Shown here: positions 13,476 through 21,453 of the stretch, one piece after another
Layout: every line of letters begins with the position of its first letter
Position numbering within the stretch: the first letter of the stretch is position 1
Assembly (NCBI GenBank): GCA_045595705.1
Contig: JAZOBA010000070.1
Coordinates: forward strand, 1-25,109
Source of the DNA: JAJPXI01 sp045595705
GTDB lineage: Bacteria; Bacillota; Clostridia; Oscillospirales; Oscillospiraceae
Direction of reading: 5' to 3'
DNA length: 25,109 bases
Translations under genes and position numbers: made by a program
Notes under the pieces: model-generated
Told to the model about the DNA's origin: nothing
Databases searched by the model: none
Seen by the model: only the letters and a program-made list of their open reading frames with translations

Positions 13476-14657
13476 TTAGGATTCCTTGTTCTGGTCGACG
13501 TAAAACGCGGTCTGATAAGCTATGAATTTTTCATAGAACATTCTGGGGTCCAAATTTGTGTACTCATCTGTAAGGACCACTTCGGCCTCAGAAATCCAGG
13601 TGTAGATGTAATCGGAGACCAGCCAGTTCAGGCACTTATTAAGCAGAGAGGGGTCGGTCAAATCCGGCTCCTGTCGCAGAATGATGTGATAACCGTAAGA
13701 GGATTCGATAATGCCACTGATTTGACCAATTTCAAGAGCTCGCGTGCCATCCTCGAATTCGGGTACCATTTCGCCGGAAACGAAGGTGTAACCATCCGGA
13801 TTGGAGGCAAGACCGGTGTCTTCACTGTGTTCGCGCATGAGGGCATCAAAATCGGCAGCCAGATTATCGCTTTCCTGTAACTGCTTCAGAATATCTTCCG
13901 CAGTGGCTTTTTTCTGAGCGATCACATCGTCGGCCAAAGGTTGACGGGTGGTCATGTCTATGTTCAACAGCAAAATATGCTTGGCGCCGAGAACGCCTCC
14001 TGTGCTCTCGATATAGCCGGTCATATCTTCATCATTAGGATGGTCGAGGGAAAGGCCAACCAGAAGCTGCTGGTAATAATAGGGCATACGATTGATATTT
14101 AGAAATGTCTCGCGGTCGAGTCCCAGTTTGCGAAGCGCATCCACAAATGCCTCTTCGCCGCCAATTGATTCGATGGTGTTGTCGGTCATGGCATCAAACT
14201 CATCGATCTGAGTCTGTGTCAGATCAAAACCCATTTCCACGGTGTTTTTGGGAACCAGAGTATAAACCAGAGTGGCGTTCAGGGCGTCCTCTTTCACGTA
14301 TTTGGCGAGCTCGCCCGCTTTGTCCCAAGGAAGCAGGCCATAGGTGGATTCGTTTGTGGAAATGCCGTCAGCCAGCCAGTACAGATACATTCTGGCAGAG
14401 ACCGGGAGACCGTTGACAGTCAACAGGGTAAAATCGCCGGGGATGTCTGCGGTGGCAAGGCAGAGGTCCTCCACGTTGGGATCAGCCACAAAGCCGTCGG
14501 GCAGGATGCTATCGTTTTCGGGCGCGTTGAGATTGGGGGTTTCGGAGGGCATGGGGGTGGTGTCGGATTCTTTATCTGCACTGACGGAGCAGGCGGCAAG
14601 AGAGAACATCATGGCCACGGCCAGAACAAGGGAAAGCAGCTTGGTTTGCAGTTTCAT
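13476..14657 (-). CDS. PrsA-like lipoprotein with PpiC (parvulin) domain
   Basis: Probable extracytoplasmic foldase. The signal peptide ends in the lipobox LAAC (Cys23) and is followed by a Ser/Thr/Pro/Asp-rich linker (24-65). A helical SurA/PrsA-type N-domain follows (about 75-210). A parvulin-like domain runs about 220-325, with GAKHILLLNI at its start, then FVSGEMVPEFEDG and SSYGYHIILRQEP at its end. The C-terminal 60 residues are helical and aromatic-rich. The ATG at 14657 has GGAG 8 bases upstream; an in-frame ATG at 14699 would lie before the promoter's start point. It follows mfd but has its own extended -10 promoter. The substrate is unknown, and cis-trans isomerase activity is unproven in many PrsA-like proteins. 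Confidence 0.88.
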   Translation of the reverse strand: MKLQTKLLSLVLAVAMMFSLAACSVSADKESDTTPMPSETPNLNAPENDSILPDGFVADPNVEDLCLATADIPGDFTLLTVNGLPVSARMYLYWLADGISTNESTYGLLPWDKAGELAKYVKEDALNATLVYTLVPKNTVEMGFDLTQTQIDEFDAMTDNTIESIGGEEAFVDALRKLGLDRETFLNINRMPYYYQQLLVGLSLDHPNDEDMTGYIESTGGVLGAKHILLLNIDMTTRQPLADDVIAQKKATAEDILKQLQESDNLAADFDALMREHSEDTGLASNPDGYTFVSGEMVPEFEDGTRALEIGQISGIIESSYGYHIILRQEPDLTDPSLLNKCLNWLVSDYIYTWISEAEVVLTDEYTNLDPRMFYEKFIAYQTAFYVDQNKES

Positions 14658-14689
14658 GGGCAGAACTCCAATCAAAGGTTGTGAAAAGC

Positions 14690-14718
14690 ATATTAGCATG
14701 ACGAATGGAAAAAGACAA
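14690..14718 (-). promoter_or_regulatory. Sigma-A promoter for the PrsA-like gene
   Basis: On the minus strand TTGTCT (14718-14713), a 17-base spacer ending in TGC, and TAATAT (14695-14690). It lies in the short gap after mfd. Confidence 0.55.
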
Positions 14719-14724
14719 GAGAAA

Positions 14725-17700
14725 TCAGGCGGGATTGTCCGGAGCGGTGGCGGCGTAGTCGCTCACCAACCGATCGCCCAGTTTCAGCACATCTTCTCCC
14801 TTTTTTACTTTTAGCGAAAGGTAGGGTTTTTCTCCGGCCGAGAAGAGCAGCTTCCCCTTGTAGCGGTCCAGCGAGCAGAGACGGGAGATGCGCTCCAGAT
14901 CAAAGGCGTCCAGAGTGAAGTTCAAAGCCATGCCTTTCTGGGAGATCTCGGAAATGCCGCATTGGGCGGCACGGCCGCGCAGCAGAGCCACCGAAATCAG
15001 GTTGTTGACCGGCCGCGGGGGGTCGCCAAAGCGGTCAATCAGTTCGTCCACCATGTCATCGGCATCCTCTTCGGTGCGGATTTTGGCAATGCGGCGGTAC
15101 AGGTCCATGCGTTGTTCGGGGGAGGGGACATAGCGGTCGGGAATGTGTGCGGATACCGCAAGATCGGCAGAGCACTCGGTCTGCAGCTGCGGCTTTTCGC
15201 CCCGCTCTTCCAGAACAGCCTCTTCCAGCAGCTTCAGATACATATCATAGCCTACGCTGACCAGAAAGCCGGACTGTTCGGGGCCCAGAATGTTGCCGGC
15301 GCCGCGGATTTCCAGATCGCGCATGGCAATTTTGAAGCCCGAGCCGAATTCGGCGTACTCCCGGATGGCGCTCAGTCGCTTGGAGGCCACTTCGGAGAGC
15401 ACCTTGCCCCTGCGGTAGGTCATATAGGCATAGGCGCGGCGGCCCGAGCGGCCCACGCGTCCGCGGATCTGATGCAGTTGAGCCAGACCCATCTTGTCGG
15501 CGTCCTCGATGATCAGCGTGTTGACGTTGCCCAAATCGATGCCGGTTTCGATGATGGTGGTACAGACCAAAATATCCAGTTCGTTGTCGGTCATCTGCTG
15601 CATGACATCGTTGATCTCGTCCTGCCCCATCTTGCCATGGGCGATGCCAATGCGCACCTCGTCACCCAGCAGGCGCTTGATGCGTCCGGCGGTCTGGGTG
15701 ATGGACTCCACTCGGTTGTGCAGGTAGTAGACCTGTCCGCCGCGCTCCAGTTCGCGGCGCATGGCGTCGGCAAGCAGGGACCAGTCGTGTTCCACTACAT
15801 AAGTCTGCACCGGTTGGCGGCCGTGGGGCGGTTCTTCCAGTGAGGACATGTCGCGGATGCCGCTGAGGGCCATGTTCAAGGTGCGGGGGATGGGAGTGGC
15901 CGAAAGGGTCAGCACGTCCACTTGCTTGGAGAGTTCTTTCAGACGTTCCTTGTGGGTAACGCCAAAGCGCTGTTCTTCGTCCACCACCAGAAGGCCCAGA
16001 TCCTTAAACTGCACATCTTTCTGCAGCAGGCGGTGGGTGCCGATAAGGAGGTCAACTTTGCCGGCGGCCAGTTTCTGCATAATGGCTTTGGTCTGGGTAG
16101 GGGTGCGGAACCGGGAGACCACGTCGATTTCCACCGGGTATTTGATGAAACGCTGCTTGGCGGTCAGAAAATGCTGACGGGCCAGCACTGTGGTGGGGAC
16201 CAGAATGGCGGCTTGTTTGCCGTCCAGAATGCATTTCATAATGGCACGGAACGCAACTTCGGTCTTTCCGTAGCCCACATCGCCGCAGAGCAGTCGGTCC
16301 ATGGGCTGTGGCCGCTCCATGTCGGCCTTGATTTCGGCGATGCAGCGCAGCTGATCGTCGGTTTCGGGGTATTCAAACTCCTCTTCGAACTCCTTCATCC
16401 AAGGGGAGTCGGGGGAGAAGGAAAAGCCGGGCTGGCGCTGGCGCTCGGCGTACAGTTGAATCAGTCCCTTGGCCAAATCGGCTACCGCTTTTTTGGCGCG
16501 GGTTTTGGCCTTTTCCCAGTCGGTACCGCCCAGACGGGACAGCTTGCGTTCGTTTTCGCCTTCGCCCGAGCCAATGTACTTACTGACAAGGTCCAGTTGG
16601 GTGGCCGGGACGTACAAAGTGTCGGCGCCGGCATAGGCGATCTTGACGTAATCCTTTTCCACACCGTCCACCGGCATCTTGACCATAGCCAGAAAGCGGC
16701 CGATGCCGTGATGCTCGTGGACCACCAGATCGCCGGGGGTCAGGTCGGCATAGCTTTGGAGCTTCTGGCGGTTGGTGGTGTCCCTTTTGCGGGCCTTTTT
16801 GGCCGGAACGGCCTGACCTTCGGTCAGAATGGCTACCTTTGCGCTGGCATACTCCACGCCGGCTGACAGACCGCCCACGGCAATAACGGCTTTGCCCGGA
16901 GCGGGCAGTTCATGGAGCAGAAAATCTACGGCGGTTTTGCGTTTTTCCTCCCGCAGCAAGGCCTGCAGATTCAGGGCGCGCTGCTCGCTGCCTACCAGAA
17001 TGACAACGCCCATATCGGTAGACTCGTATTGAGCCAGATCGGCCACGGCGGTTTCCAGGCTGGCGCCGAAGGAGGGCAGCTGCTTGGCCAGCAGGTTGAG
17101 CAGGGTGCGGGGGCGGACGGGATATTCCGATACAGTAAAAGAGTCAAGAAAGCAAATGGGCCAATCTTCCAGAACGCCCATCAGTTCGTCAAAGGTACGG
17201 GCGTAAACGGCGCCCTTGCCGTCGATGATCTGATTTTCTATCAGCGCCTTAATGTCTTCGTTTAGCTGCCATAAGTAATTTTTTGCGCGCTCGGCGATCC
17301 GGGGGCTTTCGGAAAACAGGACGATGGCGTCCTCCGGAATGTAGTCAGCGGCGGTTGCCATGGAGGGATAGATCTTCGGCAAGTTTCTGTCGCCGCCCGG
17401 GCAGTCCGGGTTGGGAGACAGGGCGGGCAGCACTTCGCCGGCCGGTAGAATAACAGCCTGTTCCAGCGTTTGGACACGGCGCTGGGAGGAGATGTCAAAC
17501 AGGCCCATGGAGTCCACATCGTCTCCCCAGAATTCCACACGCACCGGCTTGTCATGGGCGGGGGAGAAAAAGTCAAGAATACCGCCGCGCAGAGCAAATT
17601 GACCCACGCCTTCCACCTGCTCGCAGCGGGTATAGCCGGCGGCGGCCAAACGCTCGGTCAGTTCGTTCAGATCATAGGAGCCGCTGCTGTCCATGACAAA

Positions 17701-18114
17701 ACGTATGCCGGCCAGTTGGTCCTTGGGAATGGTGCGCTGCAGCAGGGCTTCCACCGTGGCAATGACGATGGGAGCCGTTCCGGCCAACATGGCCTCCAGA
17801 ATTTCCAGACGCTTGTGTTCCCACTGGCGGGATGCGGCGGCGCTGTCGTGAAAGACGAATTCACGGGCAGGCAGAAGCAGAGCCCGCTGTCCGGTCAGTG
17901 CGTTCAGATCAGAGCAGAAACGCTCGCCTTCCCGCTCGTCGGCGCAGACCAGAACCACCGGCCGCTCGGTTTCCTGCCGGATGGCGGCAGTAACATGGGC
18001 GCGGTGGATAGGGGCCAGTCCGGACAGGGCGGCAGGACATCCGCCGCCGTCAATGGCGGCCAGCAATTTCTGAAATTCCGGTATTTGATTGACAACGGAA
18101 GTCAGCAGTTTCAT
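14725..18114 (-). CDS. mfd: Transcription-repair coupling factor Mfd
   Basis: ATP-dependent DNA translocase that removes RNA polymerase stalled at lesions and recruits UvrA. A UvrB-like N-terminal module spans about 1-190 (EGVGQFALRGGILDFF). The RNA-polymerase-interacting CarD-like domain spans about 450-530 (LTPGDLVVHEHHGIGRFLAM). The helicase core has LLCGDVGYGKTEVAFRA (Walker A near 613-620), VVDEEQRFGV near 716 and TLSATPIPRTL. RecG-like motif VI is QIRGRVGRSGRRAYAYM. A C-terminal TRCF domain begins near 1000. The length is 1129. The ATG at 18114 is preferred over one at 18120 because GAGG is then 7 bases upstream. It follows pth by 79 bases, the pth-mfd order common in Firmicutes. Confidence 0.97.
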   Translation of the reverse strand: MKLLTSVVNQIPEFQKLLAAIDGGGCPAALSGLAPIHRAHVTAAIRQETERPVVLVCADEREGERFCSDLNALTGQRALLLPAREFVFHDSAAASRQWEHKRLEILEAMLAGTAPIVIATVEALLQRTIPKDQLAGIRFVMDSSGSYDLNELTERLAAAGYTRCEQVEGVGQFALRGGILDFFSPAHDKPVRVEFWGDDVDSMGLFDISSQRRVQTLEQAVILPAGEVLPALSPNPDCPGGDRNLPKIYPSMATAADYIPEDAIVLFSESPRIAERAKNYLWQLNEDIKALIENQIIDGKGAVYARTFDELMGVLEDWPICFLDSFTVSEYPVRPRTLLNLLAKQLPSFGASLETAVADLAQYESTDMGVVILVGSEQRALNLQALLREEKRKTAVDFLLHELPAPGKAVIAVGGLSAGVEYASAKVAILTEGQAVPAKKARKRDTTNRQKLQSYADLTPGDLVVHEHHGIGRFLAMVKMPVDGVEKDYVKIAYAGADTLYVPATQLDLVSKYIGSGEGENERKLSRLGGTDWEKAKTRAKKAVADLAKGLIQLYAERQRQPGFSFSPDSPWMKEFEEEFEYPETDDQLRCIAEIKADMERPQPMDRLLCGDVGYGKTEVAFRAIMKCILDGKQAAILVPTTVLARQHFLTAKQRFIKYPVEIDVVSRFRTPTQTKAIMQKLAAGKVDLLIGTHRLLQKDVQFKDLGLLVVDEEQRFGVTHKERLKELSKQVDVLTLSATPIPRTLNMALSGIRDMSSLEEPPHGRQPVQTYVVEHDWSLLADAMRRELERGGQVYYLHNRVESITQTAGRIKRLLGDEVRIGIAHGKMGQDEINDVMQQMTDNELDILVCTTIIETGIDLGNVNTLIIEDADKMGLAQLHQIRGRVGRSGRRAYAYMTYRRGKVLSEVASKRLSAIREYAEFGSGFKIAMRDLEIRGAGNILGPEQSGFLVSVGYDMYLKLLEEAVLEERGEKPQLQTECSADLAVSAHIPDRYVPSPEQRMDLYRRIAKIRTEEDADDMVDELIDRFGDPPRPVNNLISVALLRGRAAQCGISEISQKGMALNFTLDAFDLERISRLCSLDRYKGKLLFSAGEKPYLSLKVKKGEDVLKLGDRLVSDYAATAPDNPA

Positions 18115-18159
18115 AGGCATGCCTCAATTTAGAAAAAATTGGAAATTATGGACGCAAAG

Positions 18160-18188
18160 CCCCCCTGCCCGAAGGAACCGGGAGGGGG
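18160..18188 (-). terminator. Hairpin between pth and mfd
   Basis: On the minus strand CCCCCTCCCG pairs with CGGGCAGGGGG (one bulged base), followed by GCTTTGCG. The U-run is weak, so it may be a partial terminator or attenuator between pth and mfd. Confidence 0.45.
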
Positions 18189-18193
18189 TGTGT

Positions 18194-18781
18194 TCAGTTA
18201 AAGCGGCCCATGGCTTTCTCGGGGCCCTCTTTGATATAATACGCCGCAGCGTTGGCTGCTTTTTGCACCATTTCGTCGATGACCTTTTTGTCTTCGGGAG
18301 GGAATTTGCCCAAAACCCAGTCGGCCAGATCGTAATCAGGGTGGGGTTTTTCGCCCACGCCGATCTTCACCCGGGGGAACTGGTCGGTGCCCAGGTGCTG
18401 GATGATGCTTTTCAGCCCGTTGTGACCGCCGGCGCTGCCGCTCTTGCGGATGCGCAGCTTGCCCACCGGAAGGGAGGTGTCATCCGAGATGACCAGGATA
18501 CGCTCGGGTGGGATCTTATAAAAGTCGGCGGCCTGCCGCACGGCCTCACCCGACAGGTTCATGTAGGTGACCGGCTTCATGAGCAGCACCTTGCAATCGC
18601 TGACGGTACAGGTGTTGGTCAGAGCTTTGTATTTCAGTTTCTGGACGGGGACTTTGGCCATTTCGGCCAGTTCGTCCAATGCGCGGAAGCCCACGTTGTG
18701 TCGGGTGTTTTCATACTGATCGCCGGGGTTGCCCAAACCGACGATCAGCCACTGCGCACCGGAGGTTTTTTTGAGAAACAT
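18194..18781 (-). CDS. pth: Peptidyl-tRNA hydrolase
   Basis: Recycles peptidyl-tRNA released from stalled ribosomes. Seen: WLIVGLGNPG (11-20, with the substrate-binding Asn), YENTRHNVGF with catalytic His28, KPVTYMNLSG, ISDDTSLPVGKLR (catalytic-partner Asp), GGHNGLKSI (Asn), then RVKIGVG. Length 195 is normal. The ATG at 18781 is chosen because GAGGTG lies 4 bases upstream; the ATG at 18793 contains that ribosome site. It lies downstream of prs across a strong terminator, so the prs-pth-mfd order is partly uncoupled. No clear promoter is visible in the 57-base gap. Confidence 0.95.
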   Translation of the reverse strand: MFLKKTSGAQWLIVGLGNPGDQYENTRHNVGFRALDELAEMAKVPVQKLKYKALTNTCTVSDCKVLLMKPVTYMNLSGEAVRQAADFYKIPPERILVISDDTSLPVGKLRIRKSGSAGGHNGLKSIIQHLGTDQFPRVKIGVGEKPHPDYDLADWVLGKFPPEDKKVIDEMVQKAANAAAYYIKEGPEKAMGRFN

Positions 18782-18796
18782 AGTACACCTCATGGA

Positions 18797-18827
18797 AGAA
18801 AAGGGGCGAGCATTGCGCTCGCCCCTT
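18797..18827 (-). terminator. Rho-independent terminator after prs
   Basis: Eleven-base arms AAGGGGCGAGC (18801-18811) and GCTCGCCCCTT (18817-18827) with a 5-base loop. The minus-strand tail is TTTTCTTCC. It lies 12 bases past the prs stop. Confidence 0.85.
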
Positions 18828-18838
18828 TGAACTTTTGA

Positions 18839-19801
18839 TTAGATGAACAGCTTGGAGACAGAGTTTTCGTGATAGATGCGGTCAATGGCCTCGGCAAACA
18901 TGTGAGAAACAGTCAGATACTTGATCTTGGAGCAGGCCTTGGCAGCTTCACTGGGAGGAATGGTATCCAGGAAAACGACCTCATCCAGAACGCTGTCGGC
19001 GATGCGCTGAACGGCGGAGCCGGACAGAACGCCGTGGGAAGCGCAGGCAGTAACCGACTTGGCGTGACCAATCTCAACCAGAGCCTTGGCGGCGTGGCAC
19101 AGGGATCCGCCGGTGTCCACCATGTCGTCCAGCAGGATGACATGCTTATCAGTGACGTCACCGATGATGTTCATGACCTCGGAGGAGTTGGCCTTCTGGC
19201 GGCGCTTGTCAACAATGGCCATGGGCATATCCAGCTTCTGAGCAAAGGCACGGGCACGGGCCACGGAACCTACGTCGGGGGAAACCACCATGGTCTGCTC
19301 GTGGACGGCGGAGAACTTGTTCAGGAAGTAGTTCACAAAAACGGGGGAGCCCAGCAGGTTATCAACGGGGATGTCAAAGAAACCCTGAATCTGAGCGGCG
19401 TGCAGGTCCATGGTCAGCACGCGGTCGGCACCGGCGGCGGTGATCATATTGGCCACCAGCTTGGCAGAGATGGGATCACGGGGCTTGGTCTTGCGATCCT
19501 GACGGGCATAACCAAAGTAGGGGACAACGGCGGTGATGCGGCCGGCGGAGGCACGCTTCAGAGCGTCAATCATGATGAGCAATTCCATCAGATTGTCGTT
19601 AACGGGGCTACAGGTGGACTGGACCACGAAGACGTCGGAACCGCGGACGGTCTCGTAGATGGAAACAAAGTTTTCGCCGTCGGAGAATGCGCCCACTTCG
19701 GCGTTGCCCAGGCTGATGCCAATGTCCTTGCAAATGGCCTCGGCCAGGGGGCGGTTGGAATTGCCTGCGAAGATTTTAATGTCTTTGCCGTGTGCGATCA
19801 T
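18839..19801 (-). CDS. prs: Ribose-phosphate pyrophosphokinase (PRPP synthetase)
   Basis: Makes PRPP from ribose 5-phosphate and ATP for purine, pyrimidine, His, Trp and NAD synthesis. Seen: KIFAGNSNRPLAEAI at the N-terminus, VVPYFGYARQDRK (flexible catalytic loop), MDLHAAQIQGFFD, VSPDVGSVARARAFA, VDKRR, and the PRPP-binding motif LLDDMVDTGGSL. The length is 320. The ATG at 19801 has GAGAGGGA about 5 bases upstream. It has a strong sigma-A promoter about 130 bases upstream and a terminator just downstream, so it is probably a single-gene unit. The gene opposite, on the plus strand, is the GntR operon. Confidence 0.97.
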   Translation of the reverse strand: MIAHGKDIKIFAGNSNRPLAEAICKDIGISLGNAEVGAFSDGENFVSIYETVRGSDVFVVQSTCSPVNDNLMELLIMIDALKRASAGRITAVVPYFGYARQDRKTKPRDPISAKLVANMITAAGADRVLTMDLHAAQIQGFFDIPVDNLLGSPVFVNYFLNKFSAVHEQTMVVSPDVGSVARARAFAQKLDMPMAIVDKRRQKANSSEVMNIIGDVTDKHVILLDDMVDTGGSLCHAAKALVEIGHAKSVTACASHGVLSGSAVQRIADSVLDEVVFLDTIPPSEAAKACSKIKYLTVSHMFAEAIDRIYHENSVSKLFI

Positions 19802-19933
19802 GATGCTATCCCTCTCGTTCTTTCTTTATGTTAATGTTTATTCGACTGTTTGGGTTGCAGACAGTTGCTGAGAATCACACAATTGTCCGCTTTCGCAGAT
19901 CTTCGTACACCATATCCGATATAATTTGATTCC

Positions 19934-19962
19934 ATTATAGCAGAAGGGAGATTTTTTGGCAA
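19934..19962 (-). promoter_or_regulatory. Sigma-A promoter for prs
   Basis: On the minus strand TTGCCA (19962-19957), a 17-base spacer ending in TGC (extended -10), and a perfect TATAAT (19939-19934). Confidence 0.88.
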
Positions 19963-20092
19963 CGGAAAACGACTGCGAAAAAGGTGCGTTCTCGGAGAAA
20001 AAAACAAGAAAAATCAAGGACTTTTTGTGCATCTGTTTGTCAAAAAAGTAACAAGAACAAAATGCCCGACAAAACAGCGGATTAAATTTTTC

Positions 20093-20121
20093 TTGACAGG
20101 GACAAAGGGCCTGTGTATCAT
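20093..20121 (+). promoter_or_regulatory. Sigma-A promoter for the gntR-ABC operon
   Basis: Perfect TTGACA (20093-20098), a 17-base spacer and TATCAT (20116-20121). The -10 lies inside the inverted repeats listed separately, so a bound repressor would cover it. Confidence 0.87.
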
Positions 20122-20148
20122 AACTGTATTAAGACACATGATACAGTT
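20112..20148. promoter_or_regulatory. Probable GntR operator: nested inverted repeats
   Basis: Three overlapping symmetries share this stretch. TGTGT (20112-20116) faces ACACA (20134-20138). TGTATCAT (20114-20121) faces ATGATACA (20138-20145). AACTGTAT (20122-20129) faces ATACAGTT (20141-20148). They span the -10 and transcription start of the gntR promoter. Autoregulation is inferred from YtrA-family practice. Confidence 0.65.
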
Positions 20149-20167
20149 AGTGGTGAGGAGGGACGAC

Positions 20168-20554
20168 GTGATCAGTTTAAACTATCGTGATGCGCGGCCC
20201 ATTTATGAACAGGTAAAGGACGGACTGCGCAAACTGGTGGTCTCGGGTGCTCTGCAGCCCGGGGAAAAATTGCCCTCGGTGCGCACTATGGCATCTACGC
20301 TGGCTATCAATCCCAACACCATCCAGCGGGCCTACGAGGCACTGGAGCGGGAGGGGTATCTCTACTCGGTGGCAGGAAAGGGGTCCTTTGTGGCCGAGCG
20401 CAGCGAGGTGGATACCACCCGGCGGAACGGTTTGCTGGCTCAGTTTGACGCTGCGGTGTCCGAACTGCTTTATCTGGGTGTGGATGAGCAGCAGTTGGCT
20501 CAGCGTTTGGCTGAGCTTCGCAAAAAGACGGAAGATAAGGAGGCGCAGCCATGA
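20168..20554 (+). CDS. GntR-family regulator, YtrA type
   Basis: Short GntR repressor of 128 residues. Winged helix: PIYEQVKDGLRKLVVSGALQ (12-31), PGEKLPSVRTMASTLAINP, then TIQRAYEALEREGYLYSVAG and GSFVAE. The C-terminal part is only about 45 residues of helix, as in YtrA regulators, which lack a large effector domain and control a linked ABC transporter. I chose the GTG at 20168: GAGGAGG lies 6 bases upstream and the promoter's start point falls after every earlier in-frame ATG except one at 20138, which lies in the operator. It overlaps the ATPase gene by 4 bases (ATGA). It probably represses its own operon until a cell-envelope signal; the inducer is unknown. Confidence 0.93.
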   Translation: MISLNYRDARPIYEQVKDGLRKLVVSGALQPGEKLPSVRTMASTLAINPNTIQRAYEALEREGYLYSVAGKGSFVAERSEVDTTRRNGLLAQFDAAVSELLYLGVDEQQLAQRLAELRKKTEDKEAQP

Positions 20555-21453
20555 TCGAGGTAAAAAATGTTGTCAAAAGTTTTGACGGATTTCGGGCGCT
20601 GGACGGTCTGACCATGACGGTGCCTACCGGGTCAATTTATGGTCTCGTTGGCCCAAATGGAGCCGGAAAATCTACCGTTTTGCGCCATATTACCGGCATT
20701 TATCGCCAGGACGAGGGAACGGTTCTGGTGGATGGGGAGGAGGTTTACGAAAATCCCGAGGTAAAGGGACGGCTGACCTCCATTCCCGATGAACTGTACT
20801 ACTTCCTGTCGGCTTCCACCCGGGATATGATGCAGTTTTATAAGGGTTTTTACCCGAAGTTTGATCAGAAACGCTATGAGGCGCTCAAAGACATTTTCTC
20901 CACGGTGGATGAAAAACGGCCGATTCGCCGCCTGTCAAAAGGTATGCAGAAGCAGAGCGCGTTCTGGTTGAGTTTGTGCTGCCGCCCCGACTATCTGATT
21001 TTGGACGAACCGGTGGATGGTCTGGACCCGGTCATGCGCCGGCAGGTCTGGAGCCTTTTGATGAGCGATGTGGCTGAGCACGGCACCACCGTGCTGGTGT
21101 CTTCCCACAATCTGCGTGAGTTGGAGGATGTGTGCGATCATGTGGGCATTCTGTCCCACGGCAAGGTATTGGTGGAGCGTTCTCTGTCTGAACTGCAGGG
21201 TAATGTGGTCAAAATGCAAGTGGTGTTTCAGGAGCGGGAGATGCCTCAACTGCCTGCCGATCTGGAAGTGCTGCACACCTCGCAGGTGGGTCGCATCCAC
21301 ACCCTGATCGTACGCGGCGCGGCGGAGGAAGTGATCAATCGTTTGGCGGTATATTCCCCTCTGCTGATGGAGGCGCTGCCATTGACCTTGGAGGAGATCT
21401 TTATTTACGAGCTGGGAGGTGAGGATTATGCGGTCCGTGAAATCGTGCTTTAA
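20551..21453 (+). CDS. ABC transporter ATP-binding protein (YtrB-like)
   Basis: Nucleotide-binding subunit of 300 residues. Walker A GPNGAGKS is at 34-41, Walker B YLILDEP at 148-154, D-loop GLDP at 157-160 and the switch His at 186 (SSH). The signature motif is LSKGMQKQ (128-135), the degenerate form usual in YtrB/EcsA-type exporters rather than LSGGQ. The usual Q-loop glutamine is not obvious; the region reads SIPDELYYF. An additional C-terminal domain of about 80 residues follows the ATPase core. It overlaps gntR by 4 bases and the permease by 26 bases, so the three genes are translationally coupled. Confidence 0.94.
   Translation: MIEVKNVVKSFDGFRALDGLTMTVPTGSIYGLVGPNGAGKSTVLRHITGIYRQDEGTVLVDGEEVYENPEVKGRLTSIPDELYYFLSASTRDMMQFYKGFYPKFDQKRYEALKDIFSTVDEKRPIRRLSKGMQKQSAFWLSLCCRPDYLILDEPVDGLDPVMRRQVWSLLMSDVAEHGTTVLVSSHNLRELEDVCDHVGILSHGKVLVERSLSELQGNVVKMQVVFQEREMPQLPADLEVLHTSQVGRIHTLIVRGAAEEVINRLAVYSPLLMEALPLTLEEIFIYELGGEDYAVREIVL

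Larger units (their letters stand above)
19802..20167. other. Divergent intergenic region between prs and the gntR operon
   Basis: A 366-base region without a protein gene. It holds the leftward prs promoter (19934-19962) with a leader of about 126 bases, the rightward gntR promoter (20093-20121) and the nested inverted repeats behind it. The prs leader contains only a weak pairing (ACTGT near 19844 with ACAGT near 19860). The A-rich centre (19963-20092) shows no recognisable element. Confidence 0.6.
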
